A stretch of 32,143 nt of DNA, from positions 1 through 32,143 of the forward strand of contig CAKOOW010000010.1 in the NCBI GenBank assembly GCA_934098445.1. The letters run 5' to 3'. The translations under genes and the position numbers were made by a program. This DNA is from an uncultured Bacilli bacterium (GTDB lineage: Bacteria; Bacillota_I; Bacilli_A; RF39; UBA660). Every line of letters begins with the position of its first letter. Within the stretch, counting starts at the first letter, position 1. The notes beneath the pieces are model-generated. The model saw only the letters and a list, made by a program, of their open reading frames with translations. It did not search any database and was not told the DNA's origin. Below, in pieces: positions 7,239-15,029 of this stretch.

Positions 7239-7246
7239 CTTTTTTT
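7218..7246 (+). terminator. Terminator of the STAS-like gene
   Basis: Stem 7218-7223/7235-7240 (GGTCAC/GTGACT, one G-T pair) followed by a T run (7240-7246). The TGA stop lies in the stem. Confidence 0.5.
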
Positions 7247-7251
7247 AGCAC

Positions 7252-7279
7252 AAAAAAACGTTAGAAATTAATCTAACGT
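7252..7279 (-). terminator. Terminator of tRNA-Ser
   Basis: Perfect 8-bp stem 7258-7265/7272-7279 (ACGTTAGA/TCTAACGT) with a 6-base loop, followed on the minus strand by T7 (7252-7258). Confidence 0.8.
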
Positions 7280-7293
7280 AAATATCTTTTTAA

Positions 7294-7384
7294 TGGCGGA
7301 GCAGGAGAGATTTGAACTCTCGCACCAGTTACCCGGTCTACACCCTTAGCAGGGGCGCCTCTTCAACCTCTTGAGTACTACTCC
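7294..7384 (-). tRNA. tRNA-Ser, anticodon GCT
   Basis: On the minus strand the acceptor arm GGAGTAG pairs with CTGCTCC, including one G-T pair, followed by discriminator G and an encoded CCA. The anticodon stem CGCCC/GGGTG encloses the loop CTGCTAA, giving anticodon GCT, which reads AGC and AGT serine codons. A long variable arm, as expected for serine tRNAs, and a T-arm with GTTCAAAT follow. Length is 91 bases. It has its own promoter and terminator and stands alone. Confidence 0.95.
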
Positions 7385-7398
7385 ATACCAACAATATC

Positions 7399-7427
7399 AG
7401 TTTACTAAAATTAGAAACTGAAGTCAA
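7399..7427 (-). promoter_or_regulatory. tRNA-Ser promoter
   Basis: Minus strand: TTGACT (7422-7427), 17-base spacer, TAAACT (7399-7404), 14 bases before the tRNA. Confidence 0.65.
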
Positions 7428-7490
7428 TAAGAAATTGGCTTTTTTCGTTAATTTTTAATAATTTTAGGGATATGGAAAGGCTTAGAAAAG

Positions 7491-7515
7491 AAAAAACTGT
7501 CTAAATATTAGACAG
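7491..7515 (-). terminator. Terminator of the yidD/lipoprotein operon
   Basis: Perfect 8-bp stem 7497-7504/7508-7515 (CTGTCTAA/TTAGACAG) with a 3-base loop, followed on the minus strand by T6 (7491-7496). It starts 2 bases after the stop codon. Confidence 0.8.
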
Positions 7516-7517
7516 AA

Positions 7518-8384
7518 TTATTCGTTAGAAGTAGCTTCTCTTAAATTTCTTAAGTATTCATTCATAATTGATAAGTAATCATCGTTATTAGTGCGTTCTT
7601 CACTACTTAGAGTATTCATCATATTAACTTTAATAGTAGAAGCTTTATAATTATCAACTAAATCAGTTATTGTCTCACTAGTCTCACCATTCTTAATGAA
7701 AAGCTTGCTGTAAGTACCATTCTTAAAATTATTTTTTAATTCGGTCGTAAGGTTTTTACCATCTTCTAAAGAGATAACAGTAAAACCATAATTTTCTAAA
7801 TACTTTAAAGTATTAGTAGTCGTGATAACAGGCTTTTTACTAGCAGCCCCGATACTTCTTAAATTGGCATCCATCAAAGATAAATCTTCTTGGAGTTTAG
7901 CATAATTAGTTGCCAGAGCTTGTTTGATGTACTTACTATTAATAAAATCACTTAAATTATTTTTAGCAGTGGTCGCTAACATTAAATAGTTATTGGGACT
8001 TAGCCATAATTCTTCTGGAGTTTTACCATATTCAATATTTAAGCCGTAACTAACATCGATAATTTTCATGTTTTTATTTTGATTTAAAAAGCTTCTAGCT
8101 ATATTTTTCTCATCACTAAGACCATTATAAACAAAAAGGGTACTCTTAGCATAATCACTAATCTGTTTATCTGTTAGTTCATAGTTATTAATATCAATTC
8201 CACTTGGGTAAATGCTTGTGATATTAGAATAAGTTCCATATAAGCTTTTTACGATATATTCAAGGGGATAAGTACTAACAACGATACTAATATCTTCCAT
8301 ATCATCTCTTTTAAAGCAACCAGAAAGACTAAAAAGTCCTAATAGTAAGCAAAATATTTTTAATAAATTTTTATGATTTTTCAT
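7518..8384 (-). CDS. ZnuA/AdcA-like substrate-binding lipoprotein without the usual metal ligands
   Basis: This 288-residue protein has a lipoprotein signal (lipobox LSGC, Cys23). It then follows the layout of cluster A-I metal-binding proteins of zinc/manganese ABC importers: VVSTYPLEYIVKSLYG, PSGIDINNYELTDKQISDY (normally PGxDPHxYEPT), a LFVYNG strand, ELWLSPNNYLMLA (normally a H-x-WL motif), a linker helix, and a C-terminal half ending YLSIMNEYLRNL. At each ligand site the usual residue is changed: Asn for His in the first motif, no His before WL, and ITTTNTLKYLENYGF where HxAF is usual. A role in metal uptake is therefore doubtful. No ABC permease or ATPase is adjacent. It follows yidD by 29 bases with a good binding site (AAGGAGAAGAA). 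The fold is likely and the ligand unknown. Confidence 0.7.
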   Translation of the reverse strand: MKNHKNLLKIFCLLLGLFSLSGCFKRDDMEDISIVVSTYPLEYIVKSLYGTYSNITSIYPSGIDINNYELTDKQISDYAKSTLFVYNGLSDEKNIARSFLNQNKNMKIIDVSYGLNIEYGKTPEELWLSPNNYLMLATTAKNNLSDFINSKYIKQALATNYAKLQEDLSLMDANLRSIGAASKKPVITTTNTLKYLENYGFTVISLEDGKNLTTELKNNFKNGTYSKLFIKNGETSETITDLVDNYKASTIKVNMMNTLSSEERTNNDDYLSIMNEYLRNLREATSNE

Positions 8385-8413
8385 TTCTTCTCCTTTATAT
8401 ATAATAATTCTTA

Positions 8414-8641
8414 TTAGTTATTATCATTATTTAATATGGGAACGGGGTCATAGCCAAATTTTCCATATGGATGACATTTAAGTAATCTTTTCATACCTAG
8501 TTTTAAACCAATAAGTAATCCATATTTAGTGATGGCTTCTTTCATATAGTTAGAACAAGTGGGATAAAAGCGACACTGAAGATGAGTATTTATTGGTAAG
8601 GCTTGATAGATTGCAATTAGTTTTAAAATTAAGTATTTCAT
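8414..8641 (-). CDS. yidD: Membrane protein insertion efficiency factor YidD
   Basis: The 75-residue protein has the YidD hallmark: an amphipathic N-terminal helix (ILKLIAIYQ), then CRFYPTCSNYMKEAI, and a later GMKRLLKCHPYGKFGYDPVP. YidD helps YidC place proteins in the membrane. It usually lies between rnpA and yidC near rpmH; here it leads an operon with a lipoprotein gene, so it has moved or is a second copy. The ATG follows AGGTGAT. Confidence 0.93.
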   Translation of the reverse strand: MKYLILKLIAIYQALPINTHLQCRFYPTCSNYMKEAITKYGLLIGLKLGMKRLLKCHPYGKFGYDPVPILNNDNN

Positions 8642-8656
8642 ATCATCACCAAACTC

Positions 8657-8685
8657 ATTTTACTATAATTTTAAAATTTAGTAAA
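8657..8685 (-). promoter_or_regulatory. yidD promoter
   Basis: Minus strand: TTTACT (8680-8685), 17-base spacer, TAAAAT (8657-8662), 15 bases before the yidD ATG. The rest of the gap to 8838 is very AT-rich, and I see no gene or clear hairpin in it. Confidence 0.45.
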
Positions 8686-8837
8686 TGATTATGTGCTTTT
8701 ATAATTATTATCATTAGGGAAAAATAAGTCCTATATAAATAATGAAAAGATTCTAAAGACTTATTATTTACTATAGATATAGGGTATACTAAGGATTTAA
8801 ATAATGCAAGAGAAAATATAAAAATTAATGGAAAGTC

Positions 8838-8866
8838 TTGGTATTATTTAGTTTATTTGTTATAAT
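8838..8866 (+). promoter_or_regulatory. rnc promoter
   Basis: TTGGTA (8838-8843), 17-base spacer, TATAAT (8861-8866), with TG at 8858-8859. Transcription would start about 8873, which rules out the GTG at 8874 as a useful start and supports the ATG at 8883. Confidence 0.7.
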
Positions 8867-8882
8867 GAGTTAGGTGATAAAA

Positions 8883-9536
8883 ATGAACTTTTTAGAAAAA
8901 TATAATATTGATATAAAAGATAAAGAATTACTTTTAACAAGTCTTACGCATACTAGTTATGCTAATGAACATAATGTTACTTCTTATGAACGTTTAGAAT
9001 ATTTAGGAGATAGTGTTTTACAATTAATTGTTAGTGAATATTTATATAGTAATACTTCTTTAAAAGAAGGGGCTATGTCGAAAATACGCGCTAGTTTTGT
9101 TTGTGAAAGTGCTTTAGCAAGTTATGCTAAAGAAATTGGGTATATTCCTTATATTAGAGTGGGCAAGGGACAATTACATGATATAAATGATACTATTGTT
9201 GCGGATATTTTTGAGGCTATTTTGGGGTGTATTTATTTAGAATGTGGTTTTGAGGTGGCTAAAAATTATATTTATACTACCGTTATTCCGCATATTAAGA
9301 AACATGAGATCTATTTAACTGATTATAAAAGTGCTTTACAAGAGGCAACTCAAATGAATAAACATACCTTAGATTATGTTTTAGTTAAAGAAACGGGGCC
9401 AGCTCATGATAAGACTTATGAGATAGAAGTTAAAATTGATAATATTGTTTATGGCAAAGGAATTGGTAAAAGTAAAAAGGAAGCTGAGCAAATGGCCGCT
9501 AAGGATGCCTTGAGTAAAAAAGCTAATAACAAGTAG
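8883..9536 (+). CDS. rnc: Ribonuclease III
   Basis: This 217-residue enzyme cuts double-stranded RNA in rRNA maturation and RNA turnover. The family signature ERLEYLGDSVLQL lies near residues 36-48 and includes the metal-binding Glu and Asp. A second acidic pair is in DIFEAILG near 108-115. The C-terminal double-stranded RNA-binding domain runs from about 148 (YKSALQEATQ) to the end (GKSKKEAEQMAAKDAL). Length is normal for Bacilli. The start is the ATG 4 bases after AGGTGAT. The smc gene follows after 11 bases, the order also found in B. subtilis (rnc-smc-ftsY), but ftsY is not here. Confidence 0.96.
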   Translation: MNFLEKYNIDIKDKELLLTSLTHTSYANEHNVTSYERLEYLGDSVLQLIVSEYLYSNTSLKEGAMSKIRASFVCESALASYAKEIGYIPYIRVGKGQLHDINDTIVADIFEAILGCIYLECGFEVAKNYIYTTVIPHIKKHEIYLTDYKSALQEATQMNKHTLDYVLVKETGPAHDKTYEIEVKIDNIVYGKGIGKSKKEAEQMAAKDALSKKANNK

Positions 9537-9547
9537 TGGGGAGTATT

Positions 9548-12499
9548 ATGTATTTAAAAAGTATTAAAGCAGTGGGGTTTAAGTCATTTGCGGATAAAAT
9601 AGAATTAGATATCAAGGATGGAATTACTTGTATTGTAGGACCGAATGGTTCGGGGAAAAGTAACATCTTAGATGCGGTTAAATGGGTTTTAGGGGAACAA
9701 TCTGTCAAGAGTTTACGTGGTAGTGGCTCGATGAGTGATGTTATTTTTAATGGCTCGAAGAGCAGAAGTCCTATGTCTAGAGCTAGCGTAGCCTTAACGA
9801 TTGATAATTCGAATCATTACTTAAAGAGTGAATTTAATGAGATTGAAGTTAAGAGAGTAGTGTATCGTAGTGGAGAAAATGAGTATTACTTAAATAATAC
9901 GAAGGTTAGACTTAAAGATATTACGGATCTTTTTATTGATAGTGGGGCTTCAAGGGATGCTTATAATATTATTTCCCAAGGGACTGTGGAAGATATTGTA
10001 AGTAGTAAGCCTGAAGCTAGAAGAGTGATTATTGAAGAGGCAGCAGGAGTTTTAAAGTATAAGAAACATAAAGAAGAGTCGTTACGGAAATTAGAAAAGA
10101 CTAAGGATAACTTAAATACGATTAATCTTTTAATTAGTGAGTTAGAAACTTCTTTAGAGCCTTTACGTATTCAATCGATAAAAGCTAAGAAATTTAATGA
10201 ATATAAGGATAATCTAAAGACTTTGGAGATTGCTTTAATAGTAAATGATATCAAAAAGATAAATTTAGAATATAATAAACTTAAAACCCGTAATGAAGAG
10301 TTAAAGAGTCTAATTGAAGAGTTAAATGCTAAGGTTAGTAAAGATACGGCTAGTCTGGAAATAACTAAATTAAGTAATTTAGAAGTAGAAGGAGCTTTAA
10401 ATAAATTAAATCAAAATTTAGTTGATTTAGAACGTTTAATAGCTGATACTAATGCGAAGAAGACTTTAATCTTAGAGCGAAAAAAAATAAATAGTAATAA
10501 TGATATAACTTTAAATAATGTTTTAAATTTAAAAGAAGAGGTATTAAGTTTAGAGAAAAATATTAATTCTTTAGAAGAAGAAATTAAAAGCTTAAATACG
10601 AAAAAAGATGATTTAAGAGCTAGTATTGATTCTTTAGATAATGAGGAATTAATCTTAAGAAAAGATTATGTTACTAATAGTAATGAACTTAATAAGAAAA
10701 ATAAAGACTTGTTAGAGCTTAATAATAAAATAGATATTCTAAATAATAATATCTTAAATGAAGTTAATATTCCTTTACCAGTTAAATCTATTCTAAATAA
10801 TCCTCGTTTAAAGGGAATTTATAATACGGTTGGGAAGTTACTTACTTTTGATGATCTTTATATGAATGCGATTGAAACAACTCTAGGAGCTAGTCTTAAC
10901 TATTTAGTAGTGGATAGTGAGACTTCGGTTAAACAAGCTATTAATTATTTAAAAGAACAGAGGTTAGGGCGAGCTACTTTTTTACCGCTTAATATTATTA
11001 AACCTAAGTATTTAGATTCTAGTGTCTTAGAGACTTTAAAGAATAGTGCTGGTTTTATTGATATTGCTATTAACTTAGTTAAGTTTGATGAAGCTTATAG
11101 TAATATTATGCAAAATCTTTTAGGAAATACGATTGTTGTTAAAGATATTGATGCCTTAAATACTATTGCTAAGCTTCTTAATTATAAATATAAAGTGGTG
11201 TCTTTAGAGGGAGATATTTCTTATGCTGGGGGTTCGATTAGTGGTGGTGCTAAGAAAAATAGTAATAGTATTTTAAAAGATCGTTATGAATTAACTAAAC
11301 TGGAGACTAGTAAAGTTAATTTAGAGACTAGTATTCATCTTTTAGAAACTAAGATTAATAGTTTAAATAAAGACAATGATGAGTTAAAGAATAAGAAAAA
11401 TAAGCTTAATAATGAGTATATTGAGTTAAAAGAAACAATAAATCGGAAGAATATTAGTTTAACTGAGTTAGAACAAAATTATAAAGACAAAGAAAATACT
11501 ATTAAGAATAATGAGGCTATTTTAAATAATACCATTGATAAAGAATTAGAAGATATTTTAAAGTATTATTATGAATTAAATGGGAAGAAAGATACTCTTT
11601 TAAGAACGATTAAAGAGTATAAAGAAAAGTTAGAGACTTCAAGAGAGGATTTAGCGGAAGCAGAGTTAAATATTAAGAATAAGAATAAAGACTTAAATAA
11701 GTATAGTACTGAATTTAATAGTAATGAAGTTACTTTAGGTAAGTATGATGTCAAGTTAGATAATTATTTACTTACTTTAAATGAAGAATATACAATGACT
11801 TATGAAAAGGCTTTAAGTGAAGTGGATACAAATATTGATATTGAGACTACTAGACTACAGGTAAGTAAGTTAAAGAGTTTAATTAAAGATCTAGGAGAGG
11901 TTAACTTGGGAAGTATTTCTGAGTTTGAAAGAATAAATGAAAGATATACTTTCTTAACGACTCAACAAGATGACTTAGTAAAATCGATTGAGGAATTAAA
12001 GACCGCTATTCTTTCTTTAGATGAGATTATGAAGGAAAGATTTAAAGAAACTTTTGAAAAGGTTAATACGGAATTTCAAAAAGTCTTTAGAATCTTGTTT
12101 AGAGGTGGTGAAGGTCATTTAGAACTTACAGATAAAGATAATCTATTAGAAACGGGAGTAGAAATAATTGCTCAACCGCCAGGAAAGAAATTAAGTTCGA
12201 TAACTCTATTCTCCGGTGGGGAAAGGACTTTGACGGCTATATCCTTATTATTTGCAATTCTTAATGTTAAGACGGTACCATTTGTTATTTTAGATGAAGT
12301 AGAAGCGGCTTTAGATGAAGCTAATGTTGATGTTTTTGGTAAGTATTTAGAGACGAGAAAAGATAAATCGCAATTTATTATTATTACTCATAAGAAAAGA
12401 ACAATGGAATATGCGGATACTTTGTATGGGATTACGATGCAAGAAGAAGGTGTATCGAAATTAGTAAGTGTAAGAATGGAAGAAAATGAGAATAATTAA
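9548..12499 (+). CDS. smc: Chromosome partition ATPase SMC (short form)
   Basis: SMC forms a ring-shaped dimer that loads on DNA with ScpA and ScpB and organises the chromosome. The N-terminal head has Walker A GPNGSGKSN (31-39). A long coiled coil leads to the hinge (about 415-550, with GIYNTVGKLL and YAGGSISGGAKKNS), and a second coil returns to the C-terminal head with the signature FSGGERTLTAISLLFA (near 888) and Walker B VPFVILDEVEAALDEANV. At 983 residues it is about 200 shorter than the B. subtilis protein; head and hinge look complete, so the arms are shortened. The ATG at 9548 follows GGGGAG; the GTG at 9536 overlaps the rnc stop and is less likely. I see no hairpin terminator after it. 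Confidence 0.95.
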   Translation: MYLKSIKAVGFKSFADKIELDIKDGITCIVGPNGSGKSNILDAVKWVLGEQSVKSLRGSGSMSDVIFNGSKSRSPMSRASVALTIDNSNHYLKSEFNEIEVKRVVYRSGENEYYLNNTKVRLKDITDLFIDSGASRDAYNIISQGTVEDIVSSKPEARRVIIEEAAGVLKYKKHKEESLRKLEKTKDNLNTINLLISELETSLEPLRIQSIKAKKFNEYKDNLKTLEIALIVNDIKKINLEYNKLKTRNEELKSLIEELNAKVSKDTASLEITKLSNLEVEGALNKLNQNLVDLERLIADTNAKKTLILERKKINSNNDITLNNVLNLKEEVLSLEKNINSLEEEIKSLNTKKDDLRASIDSLDNEELILRKDYVTNSNELNKKNKDLLELNNKIDILNNNILNEVNIPLPVKSILNNPRLKGIYNTVGKLLTFDDLYMNAIETTLGASLNYLVVDSETSVKQAINYLKEQRLGRATFLPLNIIKPKYLDSSVLETLKNSAGFIDIAINLVKFDEAYSNIMQNLLGNTIVVKDIDALNTIAKLLNYKYKVVSLEGDISYAGGSISGGAKKNSNSILKDRYELTKLETSKVNLETSIHLLETKINSLNKDNDELKNKKNKLNNEYIELKETINRKNISLTELEQNYKDKENTIKNNEAILNNTIDKELEDILKYYYELNGKKDTLLRTIKEYKEKLETSREDLAEAELNIKNKNKDLNKYSTEFNSNEVTLGKYDVKLDNYLLTLNEEYTMTYEKALSEVDTNIDIETTRLQVSKLKSLIKDLGEVNLGSISEFERINERYTFLTTQQDDLVKSIEELKTAILSLDEIMKERFKETFEKVNTEFQKVFRILFRGGEGHLELTDKDNLLETGVEIIAQPPGKKLSSITLFSGGERTLTAISLLFAILNVKTVPFVILDEVEAALDEANVDVFGKYLETRKDKSQFIIITHKKRTMEYADTLYGITMQEEGVSKLVSVRMEENENN

Positions 12500-12519
12500 T
12501 CATCTTGATAATTAGTAAT

Positions 12520-12528
12520 TGATACAAT
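12520..12528 (+). promoter_or_regulatory. Possible extended -10 promoter for the DUF3791-type pair
   Basis: TGATACAAT gives TGn plus TACAAT, 25 bases before the ATG at 12554. No good -35 is seen. Confidence 0.35.
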
Positions 12529-12553
12529 TTAGATTTCAGAGAGAAAATAATCT

Positions 12554-12805
12554 ATGAATAAATTAGATAGCGAAGAATTATTTTTGTATGATAGAGAGAT
12601 AGTTAAGTTAATAAAAGAAAAGTATAATATCTCGGCTATGACAGCTTTTAGAAAGTTTATTAATTCGGAAACTTATAAAATGTTAGAAAATAAGGATTTA
12701 GCAATGAATTATTTTGCTACTTTAGCAATATTTGATATGTGGGAAGCTGAAGAGGTTACGGGTAGCCCTCTTAATTCAGTATATTTGAGGACTAATTATG
12801 AATAA
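12554..12805 (+). CDS. Small conserved protein paired with a DUF3791-type gene
   Basis: This 83-residue cytoplasmic protein has the layout DREIVKLIKEKYNISAMTAF, then RKFINSETYKMLENKDLAMN, and a C-terminal AIFDMWEAEEVTGSPLNSVY. From memory, similar small proteins are common in gut Bacillota beside DUF3791 and DUF3990 genes. Its end overlaps the next gene by 8 bases, so the pair is translationally coupled. It may be part of a toxin-antitoxin-like cassette, but neither gene has a recognisable toxin. Function is not known. Confidence 0.65.
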   Translation: MNKLDSEELFLYDREIVKLIKEKYNISAMTAFRKFINSETYKMLENKDLAMNYFATLAIFDMWEAEEVTGSPLNSVYLRTNYE

Positions 12806-13010
12806 AGAAACAGAATTTTTTATCTATTTACTAGAGAAGTATTCTGAGTATAAAAATATTTCGACTACTGATGTTTTAAATACTTTAGATGAACTTGGTT
12901 TAACTGATTTTATTTATAATATGTATGAAAGATATCATTGTGAGGCAATTGAAAATGCTTTTAAAGATATAGATGATTTAATTGAAGAGAAAAAACAAGA
13001 GAATAATTAG
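12798..13010 (+). CDS. DUF3791-family small protein
   Basis: This 70-residue protein matches the DUF3791 pattern as I remember it: an N-terminal KETEFFIYLLEKYSEYKNIS, a central TDVLNTLDELGLTDFIYNMY, and HCEAIENAFKDIDDLI at the end. In many gut Bacillota such proteins lie beside a DUF3990 gene. No DUF3990-like gene is present here. It overlaps the preceding gene by 8 bases. The stop codon lies in the stem of the terminator that follows. Confidence 0.7.
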   Translation: MNKETEFFIYLLEKYSEYKNISTTDVLNTLDELGLTDFIYNMYERYHCEAIENAFKDIDDLIEEKKQENN

Positions 13011-13031
13011 TGGTTAAGACTAATTATTTTT
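13002..13031 (+). terminator. Terminator after the DUF3791-type pair
   Basis: Stem 13002-13010/13020-13028 (AATAATTAG/CTAATTATT, 9 bp) with a 9-base loop and a short T run to 13031. The TAG stop is part of the stem. Confidence 0.65.
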
Positions 13032-13039
13032 GCTATACT
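13031..13039 (+). promoter_or_regulatory. Extended -10 promoter of the HExxH protein gene
   Basis: TGCTATACT gives TGn plus TATACT. It begins on the last T of the preceding terminator and lies 29 bases before the ATG at 13069. Confidence 0.5.
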
Positions 13040-13068
13040 TAAGGTGATTAGAGAATGAAGAGGTTAAT

Positions 13069-14376
13069 ATGACTTTAGAAGAGTTAAATGCTTTTATAGA
13101 AAAGTTAGTTAGAAATGAAGATTTTAAAAATATGCTGACTGGGAAAGTGGGATTACTTGATGATAAGGTTATTTTAGAGTTAAATAATGTTTTATTAAGT
13201 CAGTATAATCGTTTTCCTAGACATAGGAATATTCCTAGTCTTATGAATTTGAAAGTCAATTTAAATAGTGGTGATTACCAAGATTTTGTAGTAAGATTTT
13301 ATGAGACTATGGGAATATCAAAAGAAATTACTTTGCCAATTCTTCAAAATAAAGTAGCAATTCAAAATGATAAAGATTTCAGAGCTGTAACAGAAAGAGA
13401 TGGCTTAATTAAACTTCAAAAGTTTGATAACTTCTTAGGATGGTTAGTTACTTTAATACATGAAATGGCTCATGCCATTAGTAAAAATAATTCGAAAGGA
13501 ACCGATAACTTATTTGCTGAAGTAGAAGCTAAAGTGACAGAACAGGTTTTTTATCAATATTTAGTAAACAATAAGATTAATATTATTTTCGATGAAAAAA
13601 ACAGTTTAAGATCTTTGACTACTGAGGAAGTACAAATTCAACGATTATTAGAAATGGATCAGGAAAGGGAATACTTATATCGTTATAACAGAGAAAGAGC
13701 GGTAGTTAATGGTTTAAGAAATAATTTGAAATTCAATAAGACTTATTGTTTTTCGGAAGAACAATATAAAAATATAGATGTTGATACTAAATCCTTACTT
13801 TCAAGAAGAAAGAACGAATTAACCCAAGATTATGTGGGTTCTAGTCCGGAGATAGGGGCGTATTGCTTAAATAATGGACGCCACTTAGATAATGAATATC
13901 GTTTTGTTATTGCGAGACTTTTTGTGGAATATGCTTGTAATCATCCGGATATTTTGAATAAATTTGGAGAGTATTTAAGGTCTAAAGATTATAAAAATCA
14001 AAGATATATGCAGGATTTCTTTGGAATAGTATCCATTAATGACTTAGTAAAGGCTGAAATTATTAATTATCAGAATACTTGTGATTTGTTAGAACAGAAA
14101 GAAGATATATTCTTAAAGAAAGATATTGATAGAAAGAGTCATTTAGCTTCTTTTGATAAGATGTCTTTAGAGGAGAAAGCTTTATATGAAAAAATGAAAT
14201 TAGCAGGAGAAAAAGAAAATTCAATTAAAAGAAATTTGCAACCGATGAAAAGAGTTTTAGAGAAAAGTAATAATCCGGATAATAATGGTTATATCAGTAC
14301 ACTTTTACTGACTTTAGGAGTTGGTTTTATTTCGGGAATAGTATCTGCTTTAGCATATCTTTTTATAAGTAGGTAA
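13069..14376 (+). CDS. Tail-anchored HExxH zinc metalloprotease-like protein, unknown family
   Basis: The protein has 435 residues. A zincin motif, LVTLIHEMAHAIS, places His131, Glu132 and His135. The third ligand may be one of the glutamates in NLFAEVEAKVTEQ (near 148-159), as in gluzincins. There is no signal peptide, but one membrane segment sits at the very end (about 411-433, LLLTLGVGFISGIVSALAYL). The protease domain is therefore predicted to face the cytoplasm from a C-terminal anchor. The rest is charged and helical, with MDQEREYLYRYNRERAVVNG in the middle. The next gene starts 2 bases later, so the two probably work together. GAGG lies upstream of the ATG. I do not recognise the family; the zincin call rests on the motif alone. 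Confidence 0.65.
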   Translation: MTLEELNAFIEKLVRNEDFKNMLTGKVGLLDDKVILELNNVLLSQYNRFPRHRNIPSLMNLKVNLNSGDYQDFVVRFYETMGISKEITLPILQNKVAIQNDKDFRAVTERDGLIKLQKFDNFLGWLVTLIHEMAHAISKNNSKGTDNLFAEVEAKVTEQVFYQYLVNNKINIIFDEKNSLRSLTTEEVQIQRLLEMDQEREYLYRYNRERAVVNGLRNNLKFNKTYCFSEEQYKNIDVDTKSLLSRRKNELTQDYVGSSPEIGAYCLNNGRHLDNEYRFVIARLFVEYACNHPDILNKFGEYLRSKDYKNQRYMQDFFGIVSINDLVKAEIINYQNTCDLLEQKEDIFLKKDIDRKSHLASFDKMSLEEKALYEKMKLAGEKENSIKRNLQPMKRVLEKSNNPDNNGYISTLLLTLGVGFISGIVSALAYLFISR

Positions 14377-14378
14377 AT

Positions 14379-14951
14379 ATGAATATAGAAGAAATTTTAG
14401 AGAAAATAAATAATTATAATAATAAAATTCAAGAAGAATTAAATAACTTTACGACTGGTTGTTATTTTTTAGAAGAAGTGTCTAATGGAAAATATCAGGT
14501 TCAAAAGACAGTTGAATTAAATAGAATTTATTTGCAAGGATATGTTTTAGACTCTAAACTTTGTACATATTTTCAAGAGAAAGGAATAGCTAATTATTCT
14601 TTAGAATTTTTGAAAGATTATATAAATAAAAATTTTAAGACTTTAGATGAGGATTATTCTCCATATTATGAGGCTTTATCTTTATATGAGAAGGCTTTGG
14701 AAATAGAGGAATTAATAGATGGTAAAGTTAAATTAGAAATGGATTTTTTAAGTAATTATATACCTCAGATTAAGTCTTTAGATAAAGTTAGGAGAAATGA
14801 TTTATTAAAGGAATATAAGATTCTTAAAGAAATATTAATGAAGAGACTAAAAGATAAGTTCAGAGAAGAAGATAGTGAGAAGATGACATTAATTTTAAAT
14901 AATATAATTAATTATTTTCTGAATGGTTATCCTTCAATTAAAAATAATTAG
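14379..14951 (+). CDS. Unknown 190-residue partner of the tail-anchored HExxH protein
   Basis: This cytoplasmic, mostly helical protein has no membrane segment or known motif that I can see. It starts MNIEEILEKINNYNNKIQ and ends with lysine-rich helices (RRNDLLKEYKILKEILMKRL). It begins 2 bases after the HExxH gene, with AGGTAA, which includes that gene's stop, serving as binding site. It could be a substrate, adaptor or regulator of the protease; that is inference from position only. Confidence 0.6.
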   Translation: MNIEEILEKINNYNNKIQEELNNFTTGCYFLEEVSNGKYQVQKTVELNRIYLQGYVLDSKLCTYFQEKGIANYSLEFLKDYINKNFKTLDEDYSPYYEALSLYEKALEIEELIDGKVKLEMDFLSNYIPQIKSLDKVRRNDLLKEYKILKEILMKRLKDKFREEDSEKMTLILNNIINYFLNGYPSIKNN

Positions 14952-14980
14952 TGTTTAATGCTAATTTTTTTCTTTTTTTT
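14946..14980 (+). terminator. Terminator of the HExxH two-gene unit
   Basis: Stem 14946-14951/14961-14966 (AATTAG/CTAATT, 6 bp) with a 9-base loop, followed by T6, C, T8. The TAG stop is in the stem. Confidence 0.6.
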
Positions 14981-15029
14981 GAAACTTTTTTAATAGTTTT
15001 AGGGATAATATAAACGTATAGAGGGCTGT

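Noticed and set aside
9523..9708. Open frame on the minus strand at the rnc/smc junction
   Set aside because: Antisense to the conserved SMC Walker A region, with no binding site or promoter.
11569..11754. Open frame on the minus strand within smc
   Set aside because: Antisense to the coiled coil, with no independent signals.
12490..12522. TAATTA-rich palindromes after smc as a terminator
   Set aside because: No T-run follows and the pairing is only A-T; it looks like ordinary AT-rich spacer.
14979..15018. Possible self-regulated ECF promoter (TGAAAC and CGTA) before the sigma gene
   Set aside because: The two elements are 29 bases apart, far more than the 16-17 needed.
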